A DNA stretch of 64,000 nt, from assembly GCA_014925825.1 (NCBI GenBank), contig JACGCK010000047.1, positions 1 to 64,000 of the forward strand, given 5' to 3'. The first letter of the stretch is position 1. Every line of letters begins with the position of its first letter. This document shows, one piece after another, positions 35,201 to 46,687 of the stretch. The position numbers and the translations under genes are program-made. Source of the stretch: Pholiota molesta. Taxonomy: Eukaryota; Basidiomycota; Agaricomycetes; Agaricales; Strophariaceae. The notes under the pieces were generated by a model, which had not been told where the DNA came from, ran no database searches, and worked only from the letters and a program-made list of their open reading frames with translations.

Positions 35201-35558
35201 TGAGATATTAAGGCATACTAATCAGACATTTATGATATTCCATAGTATCTCTTTGAAATATATATGATAGACTATGATAACCTAATGAGACATGTATTTA
35301 GCTATGAGATAACACAGCATCCCAATGAAACACTTAATGATATCTCAAGGCAGACTATCAAACAGTAATGAAAGAGCCCCAGACATCCTAATGAAATGCC
35401 CTCATAACTTGCCTACAAGTTATGAGATTATAAGAAATGAAACAACTCTGGCAATTATTATGAGACCTGTCTAATAAAAACATTGGCAATGTGTACGATG
35501 GCCTGTATGGCAAATGCCACAAAGATATGATAAAAATGCTAGCCACCAGTCAAACAAG

Positions 35559-38500
35559 TCGCTTCCATGGTCGAAGGGCCTAAGATGCCTCCACCATCCA
35601 CAATCCTGTCGGCCACTATCGGTATCACTTTTATAGGTCCTACAGGTCTACAAGAGTCTACAATGCCCGCGATGTTTCGAGTTCGCCGAGAACGGGTGCG
35701 GAAGGCTTTGATCTGGCTCAAAGAGAACAATACATTATATAGCAACATCCAAATTTTGGAATCCAGATTATGTTCTCTTCCCGTCGATGGCGTTCCTGAA
35801 GAGCTGATCAGGTCAGCGAAATTCTCTTCCGATGTTGACGCAGTATACGCAGAACACGATAGTTACGTCCCTGATCAAGAAGAATCGGAGGATGGTGCGC
35901 CCACTTTGTAATTTCAAGTCGCATTTTCTTACTGTTCTGTTATAGAAGACGAAATTCGAAACCAAAAAGCGATGGAAGATGCAGGTTTGGTTGAAATGTC
36001 GGATGACGAATGTATGATGATCTGAAATCATAACTCTTCACGAGCTGACATCTTTAATTTATTCAATAGACGATGCTCTGAACGTGTCACCACTCATAAT
36101 ACCGTTGAATTCTTTGGGTGTGGTCGATATCGACGGTGTCGCGATAAGTGACCAAGAGCTTATGGCGCATGCTCTAGCCAACACGGCATACCAAACCCCA
36201 CAAGAAGACTTTGTAATCCGACGTGGAAGTGCATTCGTCAACGAATATGCTCGTACAAACGAAGATGGTCTATGGAATGATGGGGGACCCAGTAACCCAA
36301 ACCATCTTTTGGGATGCTTTCCAACTTTATTCCCATATGGTCAAGGTGGCTTTGAAATTCAGCGAAGGGTTGATGTTCCATACGAATCCCATGCTCGATA
36401 CGCGCTCGCATATGCAGACAGACGCTTTCGACTGGATTACCATTTTCCGTTTCAAGTGTTTGGTGTATGCCAGAAGAGACAAGTTTGTCGCTCAGCCGTT
36501 CTCCAAATAAAGAAGCCGGCCTTTACGCAGCACATCCAAGCTATTTCACGTCTTACGGCGGCAGATTTCTTGGAAGCGAGTAAAGAAGAAACTCGAGGCG
36601 TCCCGTTCAGTAATCCAGGCATCAGAGCACTTCGCAAAGAACTCAGCGCTATACGGACAAGGGTCGTCGGTACAGACGAGTCTCGAGCTGCCATCCGTTC
36701 AAAAATATGGGGAATGAACCTGGCATACAATCCTCCAAGTTTATGGATCACAATCAATCCTGCCGATACCCAAGATCCTATTGCCCAGGTTCTCGCTGGT
36801 GTCGACATAGACCTCAACAATTTTTGTAATACTGCAGGTCCCGACAATGAACAGCGAGCAATTAACATTGCAAGCGACCCGTATGCATCTGCGAAATTTT
36901 TCCACTTCACTATCGAAACCATTCTCGACTGTCTTTTCGGAATCAGGAGAAAACGAGAAGGTGCTGCGGATCCAGATGTTGGAATTCTGGGTAAGGTTCA
37001 AGGATACATTGGAACTGTTGAAGCACAGGGAAGAGGGACGTTGCATTTGCACATGCTATTGTGGTTAAAAGACGCTCCTTCTTCCAAATTTATGGAAAAT
37101 GCGTTGAAGACCGAGGCGTTTCGGCATAAAATCCGAGACTACATCAAAACTGTCATTCGAGCTGATATTGACAAACTCAACCTCGAAGACGTGCGGAACT
37201 TAATTCAGAAGGAAGGAGCAGTGTCCTATTCTCGTCCTGTGGATCCAAGAACGAATGATGTTGCGGTGCTTGCCGCGCACGAGCGCAAATTAGCCCGGGC
37301 GGTTCAACTCCATAAATGTTCTCTATCAGCCTGCTTAAACATCATCAACGGTCGTTTAAGATGCAAACGTCGTGCACCGTTCAAAACTGCTCCGGACGAT
37401 TGGGTCGAACCAAACGGCGAGTGGGGCCCTAAACGTTTCTGCGCATTTTTTAATAGTTGGAATCCTACTCTTCTTCGGGCCATTCGTTCTAATCATGACA
37501 TCAAGTTAATTCTGAATGGAGGAATGACGAAATCTGTAACTTGGTATATAACCAACTATGCAACCAAGAAACAGCAACGCAGCTCCAACATCACAGCGAT
37601 CATTGCGAAAAAATACGCGTTTCATAAACACAGCATAAAACGGGAGTTGGATATTAAAAAGGCCAACAAACTTCTTATCCAACGATGCGCGAATGCCCTT
37701 TCTAGTTGTCATGAGTTCAGCGCGCCCGAAATCATGAGTTATCTTATGGGATGGGGCGACCGATACGAATCTCATGTGTTTGCTCCGATATACTGGGATT
37801 CGGCCATGGGTGCATTGAAACGAACATTTCCCGAACTGATGCGTTCAAAGTGAGTCGACGAGTTTTATGTATCCAAAATTGTCAAACTGTATGCTTACTG
37901 TGTTTTAGTCACTCGTTCAACGTTATGCTAAGAGAATCAAGATCCGAGATGAATGTAGAGTCAGCCAACAGCAGCGATTCCAGAGGAGAAACTGATGAAG
38001 AGGTATATCATAAAAAATTAAAATCAAAATAAATAAAAATAAAATAAACTGACATGATATCATATAGCAGGTAGACGTTACGATTGCGATGGTAGCAAAC
38101 GAAGTGCACTTGAGAGACCAGATGAAAGACTACCAATTCCGCGGCGATGCTTTGGAAGACATGAGTCTCTTTGAGTTTGTAGTCGAAACTTATGAACAAG
38201 CAAAGCCTAACGATTCGACTGCAACGAATGCTGATGAAGACAACAACGAAAACAGCAACACTAACGTAACCGATGGAAGAAGACTTCGGAGCGTTCGCAT
38301 TCCGTATAGAGACGGCGCAGGGAAACCAAAGATGTGCAGAGTGGTGCGAGCAGAAGGTCACGATACCGTACCGCGAATCGTTGGTAAATGGCCGGTTCGA
38401 AACGATGATCCGTCATACAGGGAATTATACTGTGCTTCCATGGCTTTATTATTAAAACCATGGCGTTCTATCAGCGAACTGAAACAAACAGGAGAAACGT

Positions 38501-40770
38501 TCGAAGGAAATTGGGAAACGTACCTGGATGCGTTGAGCAACAGAAAACGGAGGGTTGTGGATAATATTCAGTATTTCCACGAATGTGCGGACAGTGCTCG
38601 CGATCGAAGAGTTTCTGAGGCGGAAACCGAAGAAGCTGCGGAAGGCTTTCTGTTCGAGAATGAAGCGGACGAAGAAGAAGAAGATGACGATGACGAGGGA
38701 GATGATGAAAACCCGTATATAATCCAATACACCGAAGACGACGTTGACAAGGCTCGGAAAGAGAAAATTCCTATGCGAGACCAACTGTTTGCCAGCATAG
38801 GTGTGGAGATCGCCACGGATGTTAATTTTTTTCGCGAAGACGACGAAGAAGAAATCGAATTTGGTCCTGTTGCTCAGAAAGCCGAAAAAGAGGAACTTCC
38901 GGTCATTGAGCAATGGGCGAAACAATTACACGATACGACGCGGCGCCAATTTTCAGAACTCGGAGTGGTTAATACCGCATCCACAGCAGCTTCGATTGAA
39001 CCAATGAATAACGAAGTGTCCGCCTCCTCTGAAGGTTTACAGGGTTCTGAAAACCGCGATTCTTCTTTTCATGAAATTCCACCCAGCATTGAAAAGGCCG
39101 TCTCCGAGAATACAGAACTTCAACGGCCCAAACATTCCTGGTTGCGGACAGACCAACGACGAGCACATGATTTGATCGAGCGCACTCTTCGTGCCGAACT
39201 GGCTGGAGGTGAGCGATAGTTGATCGTCATAGTTCGAAATACTTAAGCAGACTTTCGTTTTTAAGAGTCTCCGGAACAACTGCTGTTGTGTGTTCAAGGG
39301 CAAGGAGGAACAGGGAAATCCCTGTTCATTGAAGCCATCACTGAAACATTCGAACACAATCATGCATCTCATCTTCTCGCGAAAACATCCACGTCGGGAA
39401 TTTCTGCGAGTGGCATCCAAGGGCAAACTCTCCACTCATGGGCAGGATTGTCTATCCGTCAACCCAAAGGGGATGACTGGGTAGCTAAAGCTTCGAAAGC
39501 CGTCCAAGCAACCCGAATACGCAATATTGGAGGCAAGGATTTTCTTGTGATCGACGAAATTTCTATGGCGGATAAATCAATATTATATATGGTTTCCCAA
39601 ATTGTGGCCCATGTTAGAGCAGCTGGAGGCAAAGCCAAACCAGGACCTTTCACTGGAATGCATGTCATCATTACAGGCGATTTTCATCAATTCCCTCCTG
39701 TCGCGAATCCATTAGGAGCTTTATACAAATTGAACCATCCCAACTCGAAGGACATCCAACGCTCTCAACTCGGACGTGAACTATACGAACAATTCGAGAA
39801 GGTGGTAATTCTTAAGGAACAAGTGCGCGTCCGAGACAAAGTCTGGATGGATATCCTTACTCGACTCAGAGTTGGAGAATGCACCGACGAGGATATTGCC
39901 GAAATTAGGAAACTCGTTCTAACAAACCAAGAATGCAATGTTCCGGATTTCAAGACGGGTCCATGGAAGGACGCGATTTTAGTAACATCCCGACACAGCG
40001 TCCGGGAAATGTGGAATTCGGAATCCTTGAAGAGACACTGTCAAGAAACGGGGGAAATACGGTATGTCGTACACGCCGAAGACACATTGAAACCAAAAGA
40101 CGGACAAGTTCCGCTGAACATTCGCGTGAAGATCGCTTCACTTTCGGAAAAAAACACCAATCGTCTGCGCGAAGTCATCGAAATTGCGATCGGAATGAAA
40201 GCTATGGTGGTGCTCAATCTAGCCACTGAAGCAGATATCGCGAACGGTACTCGAGGAACTATAACGGACATAAAACTGGACCCTCGAGAGCCATCAGTTC
40301 AACCAGACGAACAAGGGATCGTCAAACTCCGATATCCCCCAGCTATGGTTCTCTTCCGTCCTGATTGTGGCACGGATCTAGAATTCGAAGGTCTTCCTAG
40401 AGGAGTTGTTCCGATAACTCCCTCAGAGTGTTCGTTTAACGTTCAAGTTGGGAAAAAGGTCCATAGAATTCAGCGTCGACAACTGGCAATCACACCTGGA
40501 TACGCATTCACCGACTACAAATCCCAAGGGCAAACGATCGAATATGTAATAATCGATATCGGTAAACCGCCATCAGGGTCTCTCTCTCCCTTTAGCGTTT
40601 ACGTCGCGCTTTCAAGAAGCAGGGGTCGGGATCGAATCAGATTGTTGAGAGACTTTGATGAAAAACTATTCATGACCCATCCGTCCGAATCACTACGAGT
40701 CGAGATGAGACGAATAGAAGAATTGGATAGGATTACGGAACACAACTTTAGGAGCTTTGGTGTTCAATAG
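35559..40770 (+). CDS. Helitron Rep/helicase, part downstream of the insertion
   Basis: This is the continuous part after the palindrome: exon pieces 35559-35894, 35946-36011, 36070-37849, 37909-38002, 38071-39208 and 39266-40770. Any transcript from a start such as the ATG at 35567 would still encode the whole HUH nuclease and helicase but lack the SAP-like and Cys-rich N-terminus. A long acidic tract (DEEEEDDDDEGDDEN) separates nuclease and helicase. The helicase C-terminal half retains the DYKSQGQT and VALSRSRG motifs. It is the only candidate autonomous transposition enzyme of rolling-circle type in the window. Confidence 0.6.
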
Positions 40771-41544
40771 ATTCCTCAACGGATTTTGGATACTCCAGTT
40801 ATTCAGGGCTTCCGCCATAACATATAATTGAAGATGGAAACATGCATTCGATAAAGCTAGATAGAACCTTATAGTTTCGAAAAGGGAGTGTCCAGAAATT
40901 ATGTAGTCCGTTTTGACCCTTCCTGGAGATCGTCCACCGAGTTTTGCTTCTTCAGCAAACTTTATTGTCGTCGTTTTTATGACCTTTACATTCATCAACA
41001 TACATTTCTTAAAGAGAATAAAACTATCGAAACTCACTTATCCCGTTATCCAATTTTTCGTTGAATGCGGATAGTTATAGTCCTACGTTCAAACAACATC
41101 TCCGTTGAATTCTGATTATAATGAAACAATTAGAGTTAGTTCAAACCGAAAAGCTGACGATATATATGAAGAGACGTACCGAACACTTCTTAGAGACATT
41201 CGACCTCATCCGTTGGTCGACAGAAAGAAAATGCTAGTGTCGTTCCAGTGGAATAGTTCTCCAGAAAGGTGGCGGAAGTGATGTATGGTTAATTGAATCA
41301 CACGTGAACGCATAGGGCACATCCTGAGGAGGCACATGCTCATACACGGCGACAATGCTGGACGCGAACTCGACAACAGTAATGATGATCGATGAAGGTG
41401 GAGGAGGTCGGTAGTCGAGTGCGACGCAAGCCACGGGGGATAGTTAGGGCCCGAAGCCAGCACCCCAAACTCCAGCGGGGCCAGGAAGAGTGTGCTGGTT
41501 TCATTATCACGTACACATGATAAACAGGCAGATCTGTAAGAACA

Positions 41545-41778
41545 CTTTGGATAAACCCAAAGCACGCATACACGATCAACGGACAAGACTGTAAGAGAAC
41601 TTTGGATAAACCCAAAGGTATTTTAATGAAAAGGAAAGGAGAGGATTAAATTCGGATTAAATCACTTAGCATGTATCAGAAAGTTTCAAGAATACAGTAA
41701 CATTATGGATAATCCACATTATTTTATGCATTCTAGTGAAACAGGATCCTCAAAGAAAAACTTTGGATAAACCCAAAG
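41545..41778 (+). repeat. CTTTGGATAAACCCAAAG, three identical copies
   Basis: An 18-bp imperfect palindrome at 41545-41562, 41600-41617 and 41761-41778. The copies are identical although the flanks differ. Confidence 0.93.
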
Positions 41779-41944
41779 GATTCCAAGGGGGAGAAAGGAG
41801 GAGACACACGTCAGCAACGTCAGCGTGGTCAGAACGCGCCCTAAGGTTTTCGAACTCCGCATAATTTCAAACTCCACGCGACGCGAAGAACGACGCGTTG
41901 GTTTGATTGAAGTTCGTTATCGTCTTACGACTCTCCAGCTAAGA

Positions 41945-42247
41945 TTTAGGGTTATCCTAAATGTTTTGTTGTTGAACTGTTTTTTTTCAAAAGACGTATA
42001 TATCATTCTTCTCATTGTCCAACCAACTCCTCATCTTTATTGTCCTCCCAAATCAAACACTTCGACGGTCTCTGTCAGTTGTCGTTACTGTTTCTTAGGG
42101 TTATCCTAAGGTCTGCAAACGACTCCAGTGACACGTACTTCATCGTTCCCAACCCGTGGATCTTTTACTTATTCCACGACTTGCATTATAAATTTCTATC
42201 GGCGCACCACACCTTGTGAAATTACTGTTTCTTAGGGTCATCCTGAG
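41945..42247 (+). repeat. CTTAGGGTTATCCTAAG palindromes, three copies
   Basis: 41945-41961 (TTTAGGGTTATCCTAAA), 42096-42112 (CTTAGGGTTATCCTAAG) and 42231-42247 (CTTAGGGTCATCCTGAG). The last two are preceded by the same TTACTGTTT. Two share paired arms with compensating end bases. Confidence 0.9.
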
Positions 42248-42366
42248 TTCGGTATCAATTTTGTTGTCCTTTACTAGATCAATCCAGTTCGATAACCAAA
42301 GGTAAGAACTGTTCGAACTCGTCAGTCTCAATCTGTCTAACCGTTTCAAACATTCATCATTAGAAA

Positions 42367-45300
42367 ATGCCGTCTTCCATTACTTTCGATTGGACCCAAG
42401 GGCGTGCCTTTGTTCAAGAAGGCACTATATTCTACTCACCAAACAGCTCTCGAACCGTGATGATACCAACGCGAGCTTCCACGAATTCGCCTTTCGAAGG
42501 GGTTCGAATTGATGCGACGTTATTCAAACAACCGGTATGGTGGACAGATGTATATGGCTGGCAGAGCTTCATTCCTCTCGCCCCATCATTTACATCATCA
42601 CCCTTCGAACCGTTTTGCTGGATGCCGCGTATTATCGAAGTTGATGTGCTTATCGACCCGTGTTCGTATTCAAGCGAGCGACAGAGACGATATCAGATGC
42701 ACCCCGATGACTCCCTCAAATGGGCACAACACGAACGTCTTATTGTCGAAGCAGCCAAACAAATTAGGATCTGGTTTAAGATTCCTGGAAATCTCCCTCC
42801 TCCGCCGTCTCGATTCGATTATACTCGTGCTCATAAATCCCGGGGAATTGCCAAAAAGATAATTTCTCTAGCCCGAGATTGGTTTGGAATTTGGATAGGA
42901 TTTTTATCCTATTTGATAGCTTGCACCAAGAGATTTCTTCCTTCTTCGAGCACGGCATTCAAACGACCTGACCAAAATTCTCCATTCCCTGTATGGCATC
43001 AACGACTTCAAGAATTACAAAATTATACCGCAGACTGGCTCGACGGCTTATGTTCGTCTACAGTCTGTTCGTTTGACACGAAGACTCCGCGTGCTGGTGT
43101 TGTTTTCGAATGGTCCAAAGCTGATAGGACATGTCCAGATTTTGATTGGTTCCTGGTCCATAACATCCCTCTATGGTTCGTTTGGTCAAAGGAAGAAGAA
43201 AGAGCAATTCAACACGATCGTGCTCTCTCATTCCTCAAACCCCCAAACGCCCTTATCCAAGACGCATTATCTCATTTGTTTAACAATCCGTCGTCAAACA
43301 TCCCGTTAGCAGGCCTTATCATCAACCGCTACTACAATATGGGTAGCGATCCTGTAACGAATGACACGGTGAAGTTTCTGAAATTCAAAGAAGCTCCGTC
43401 GTTTGTCCTCGACTACATGATAAAAATCTTTCTCGATCAGACATCGGCTCTAGAAAGGGTAAACCACCAAACGGACGAAACATTAAAGGCTCTGTTAAAT
43501 GCCAGAAGAGAAGAACAACGATCCATGTCGTTGACCGAAGCTACAATTCCAACTCAGACGATGCTTGAAGACGTCGAAGCGAAAGGGAAATTGTATAACC
43601 ATTGGCGAGATTTTCTAGAAAGAAGGGAGAAGCGTCAATCTGAAATCATCAAAGTGGAGAACGCTAAAGATCGTCAAAGACGAATTTCTCGTGCGCAAAA
43701 ACCGGGTGTCAAGAATGCGGATGTTTACACATGGGAGAGAATTCGTTCTTCGGGCGGAAAAGAGGTATACATGCGTCTCCGGGTTGGGAAAAAACGCAAC
43801 GAGCACGTATTCGCGTCTTTCAAGAAACACCAACGATTATACAATGCGCTTAACAACGAATGGGATCTATGCAGAGAGTTTGGACACGAGGCTCCAGAGA
43901 TGGTTCGCATTTCAAATCGAGATAGTGAAGATAGTGCGTCGGATGTTTCGACTGACGAAGACAAAGATTTGAACTGGTTACACGAACAATACCCTCGTCA
44001 TAATTCGGATTTACATGATGTTTCTTCGTCTGCTCCCCATCGTGGACAAAATATGCCTCAGGAAATAGTTTATTCCTCTCCACGACATTCGCATTCAGTT
44101 TCCCAACAAGTTCGTTCATCTAAAGTTGATTTCGCTATGACACCCCCTAGAGAAGTTTCTACCCCACGAATTTCATATGCTGTTTCCCATCAACATCATT
44201 CAGCCGAAGAGGATTACGCTATGACGCCGCCTAGGGAGGATATTATGGACAGCGAGGAATTCGAAGAAGCAAGACAACCACTGTTACTCTATTCACAAGA
44301 TGTCATCGAAACTCTTTCCTTTGGTTATGGCTATGTTCCAGCAATACCGTCAGGATCCGAGATTAAACCATTCACTATAAAAGAATGGGAAACTGCGATT
44401 TCAGCCTTTGGTTTTGTCACTCCTTATTCCGCGACGGATATTGTTGACTTCGAAAAACGGGCAATAATAGACTTCTTCAACAATTTGGTCAAGAAGAACC
44501 CATTGTCTTCATCGACCGACGATCTCAATGCAGATTGCCATGCCGCCTTGTGTCATCTCTTCGATTTCGCAGGAATTCATCGACCGTCAGATGACCTTTT
44601 TGTGTTTTCAGCACCTCGTTCTACGGCATGCGATTGGCTACTAGGCGTGAATTCATGTGAAATTGCGTTGTACATTTGTCGTTATATTCTATCAAATCCA
44701 AGGGCACATACTATCGTCACCGTCGCAAACCGGCTCCTCAATCGAGGCGTTCCTTTCCGCACGCTTTTGGGTATGGACAGCAGTTCCCGGTGGAAAATGA
44801 ATCTTGTAGAAGATCGCGATCCACCATCCTATCGGTATTCGACACATATATTCACTCCGCAAGATTTCGATACGTCCATGCTCCGATGCCAAGCAGTACT
44901 TTCTCAACCTCAAGGCAGGGCGGCCCTATTAAAAGGAGGTATCATATGGCGAATAGCAAAGCAATTCCTCAGCTCGGACGGAGTTCTAGACGGACCTTCA
45001 GTTGAAGTTACTTCTCATCGCGTCGGATATTCTCATGCTTCTGGGACGCCCAAAGTTCAATATTGCGACGATGATCTGACGGAAAACGAAATAGGTATCA
45101 TATGCGGTACATACTCATTGTATACCAGTATGTTTTTTTCTTCTTTTTGTTTTTTTACGTTTTATGATGGATCTTCTAACGTATATTTGTTTATTCGTAA
45201 ACGATAGGTTTAGGCCAAGTCACGGTGAAATCCTGGTTTCCACCTCCTGTCTGCTGGAATAAAGATCGCACCGGAGTCCAATGGATTGAATGGACAGCAC

Positions 45301-45491
45301 GAAACGAACAATTCTTCACGGATTTATTGGAGGATATAAAATCAGGGAAGGCAGTTCCTTTAACCGTTGTTGAATGGACTTCGAGACTTCGAGGCTGGAG
45401 ACTTTCTCGCAGCATAAGGGACAACAATCGCATTCGAACGTCAGCATTTTTTGATACTTATGTTCCAATTCCACCCCCCAAAAATGTGTAA
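42367..45491 (+). CDS. Large orphan protein of a Helitron-associated family
   Basis: Exon 1 runs 42367-45127 and exon 2 45208-45491 across an 80-bp intron (GTATGT...GATAG), giving 1,014 codons. Residues ~245-275 hold FDWFLVHNIPLWFVWSKEEE. Around 415-500 there is a charged region with WRDFLERREKRQ and VYTWERIRSSGGKEVYMRLRV, then NEWDLCREFG. A Ser/His-rich disordered stretch has two copies of AMTPPRE. The C-terminal half is folded (PFTIKEWETAISAFGF, CWNKDRTGVQWIEWTARNEQFF). Long proteins with the HN.P.WF.W and WR.FL.RR..R patterns are frequent, uncharacterised agaricomycete proteins. It follows the Helitron helicase on the same strand, and its upstream region has dense palindromes. No enzyme motif was recognised. 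Confidence 0.75.
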
Positions 45492-45894
45492 AGGCAATAA
45501 ATTGTTGGAAACAAGGACAAGTTGGAGTTGGGTTGCGAAAATCGCGACATGTACTACCGTATATCTTCCGCCGGGCTACTTCACGTCAACAGTTCTTAGC
45601 CACTGTCTCACGGATGTAGCCGGCTTGCTTCTTGTGCTCACCATTCAGTCCATGCTTCTTGTACTCACCATTCAGTCCATTGACTCGTCACCATCCTTTA
45701 TTTATCTTGTTTCCCTAGCATAGATTTGTGAAATGTATATCGTATTCCTAATATGTTCCTCCGACCCCAGTTTCCATGTTAAGTATTTAGGTCTACATTT
45801 TATGCGTAAGTGCCAACCAATATCATTGACAGAATCCCTTTCCGGACAGTCAAGACAGGTTTCTCTTGGGTTTCTCGGATTTTGTTGTGAATAT

Positions 45895-46079
45895 CATGTG
45901 ATCTTTCACAAAAATCATCGCAACATTTTGTGGTATGTCGTCGGTCAAGCTATTATTTGGCCATGTGTACGCTGTCATGTGAATGTCATGTGATTTTTCA
46001 CAAAAATCATTGCAACATTTTGTGGTATGTTGTCGGTCAAGCTATTATTTGGCCATGTGTACGTTATCATGTGATTTTC
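45895..46079 (+). repeat. 92-bp tandem duplication
   Basis: The unit beginning CATGTGATCTTTCACAAAAA (45895) is repeated from 45987 with few substitutions. Confidence 0.9.
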
Positions 46080-46687
46080 ATCTCAACATTTGCAATCCAT
46101 TTATGGGAAGTATCGGATGTGGGGGACCAATGCTTTCAGCATGGTGATGATGGAGGGAGCATGTGAGCGGAGAAACTCCAATCCGGCAAGGGCCGGAGCG
46201 TCGGACCGTAGCCTCCGCCCAGGTGAAGGTACATGTAGGTGGGAGGTAAAGTGTAGCCCTTCATACTATAGTAGGGATGGCGAACATCGTGTTAAGCGGG
46301 CGAGGGCGAAAACAAAGGGATGGTGGGTTAGCCAGAAAAAGGACTGGAGACAAAAGCAGAGAAAGCGGCCTTTGACTGTGTTCGACATGGGGGAGGATTT
46401 CCCAGGTGATACATGGTCCCGCGTAGGCTGTGGTATATATATCAAGCTAGATAGATGTGTTTTTGAGAAAGGGTTGCGAGGCACGGTGTGATAGATACAT
46501 TAATGTGTTGAGAGATGTGACTAATGAGCGCCAAATAAAATCAACATTAAGGGCATTAACAAACCAAAAACAAAAACGAGGCAAGAGCGAAATATAGTGG
46601 CTAAGATAATAACGATGGTACGGGGACAATTGATGAGGCGGACGGAATCAATGAGAGCAATTCGAATGAGTACCCGGTACCCAAATT
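46080..46687. other. Spacer downstream of G-alpha; unassigned 133-codon frame
   Basis: A plus-strand frame at 46090-46491 is Arg/Lys-rich and unrecognised. It may be part of an old repeat. No firm gene. Confidence 0.35.

Larger units (their letters stand above)
31301..35551. mobile_element. 4.25-kb giant palindromic (foldback) element in the Helitron ORF
   Basis: The ends GACTGGTGGCTAGC and GCTAGCCACCAGTC are exact complements. The first ~190 bp of each arm are almost identical, and homology continues inward on both sides to a centre near 33.42 kb, leaving a loop of only ~100-150 bp. It is flanked by the 7-bp duplication AAACAAG (31294-31300 and 35552-35558). Removing the insert and one duplicate restores the Helitron frame (PKQ|VASMVEG). 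No transposase is encoded. The class is uncertain: foldback or MULE-like. Confidence 0.93.
29892..40770 (+). pseudogene. Helitron Rep/helicase, interrupted by a palindromic insertion
   Basis: Exon segments 29892-30201, 30287-31300, 35559-35894, 35946-36011, 36070-37849, 37909-38002, 38071-39208 and 39266-40770 are in phase; the insertion 31301-35551 plus one target copy splits exon 2. The joined product is about 2,080 residues. The N-terminus has two tandem SAP-like units (LTVARLREIV... and HTVKSLQTVA..., each after an FKF.. stretch). A Cys-rich region follows (MCACACCAREW), then the conserved LPKFALANGMWIGEVP. The Rep nuclease shows PPSLWITINPADTQDP, HUH motif RGTLHLHMLLWL and the Tyr pair WYITNYATKK. 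The PIF1-type helicase shows Walker A GQGGTGKS, Walker B FLVIDEISMAD, TGDFHQFPP and VYVALSRSRGRDR. Apart from the insertion no stop or frameshift was seen. The intron-1 donor (GTACAAG) was chosen for phase. Confidence 0.88.
40771..42366. other. Intergenic region with two palindrome families
   Basis: No supported gene. Frames at 41206-41586 lack motifs. The stretch holds the repeated palindromes listed separately and probably the upstream region of the gene at 42367. Confidence 0.5.

Noticed and set aside
31444..35540. Possible transposase gene inside the giant palindrome
   Set aside because: The frames found are below ~85 codons, are mirrored between arms, and carry no motif.
46090..46491. 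133-codon Arg/Lys-rich frame downstream of G-alpha
   Set aside because: No recognisable family, no splice or promoter evidence. It might be a fragment of an old retroelement but nothing proves it.
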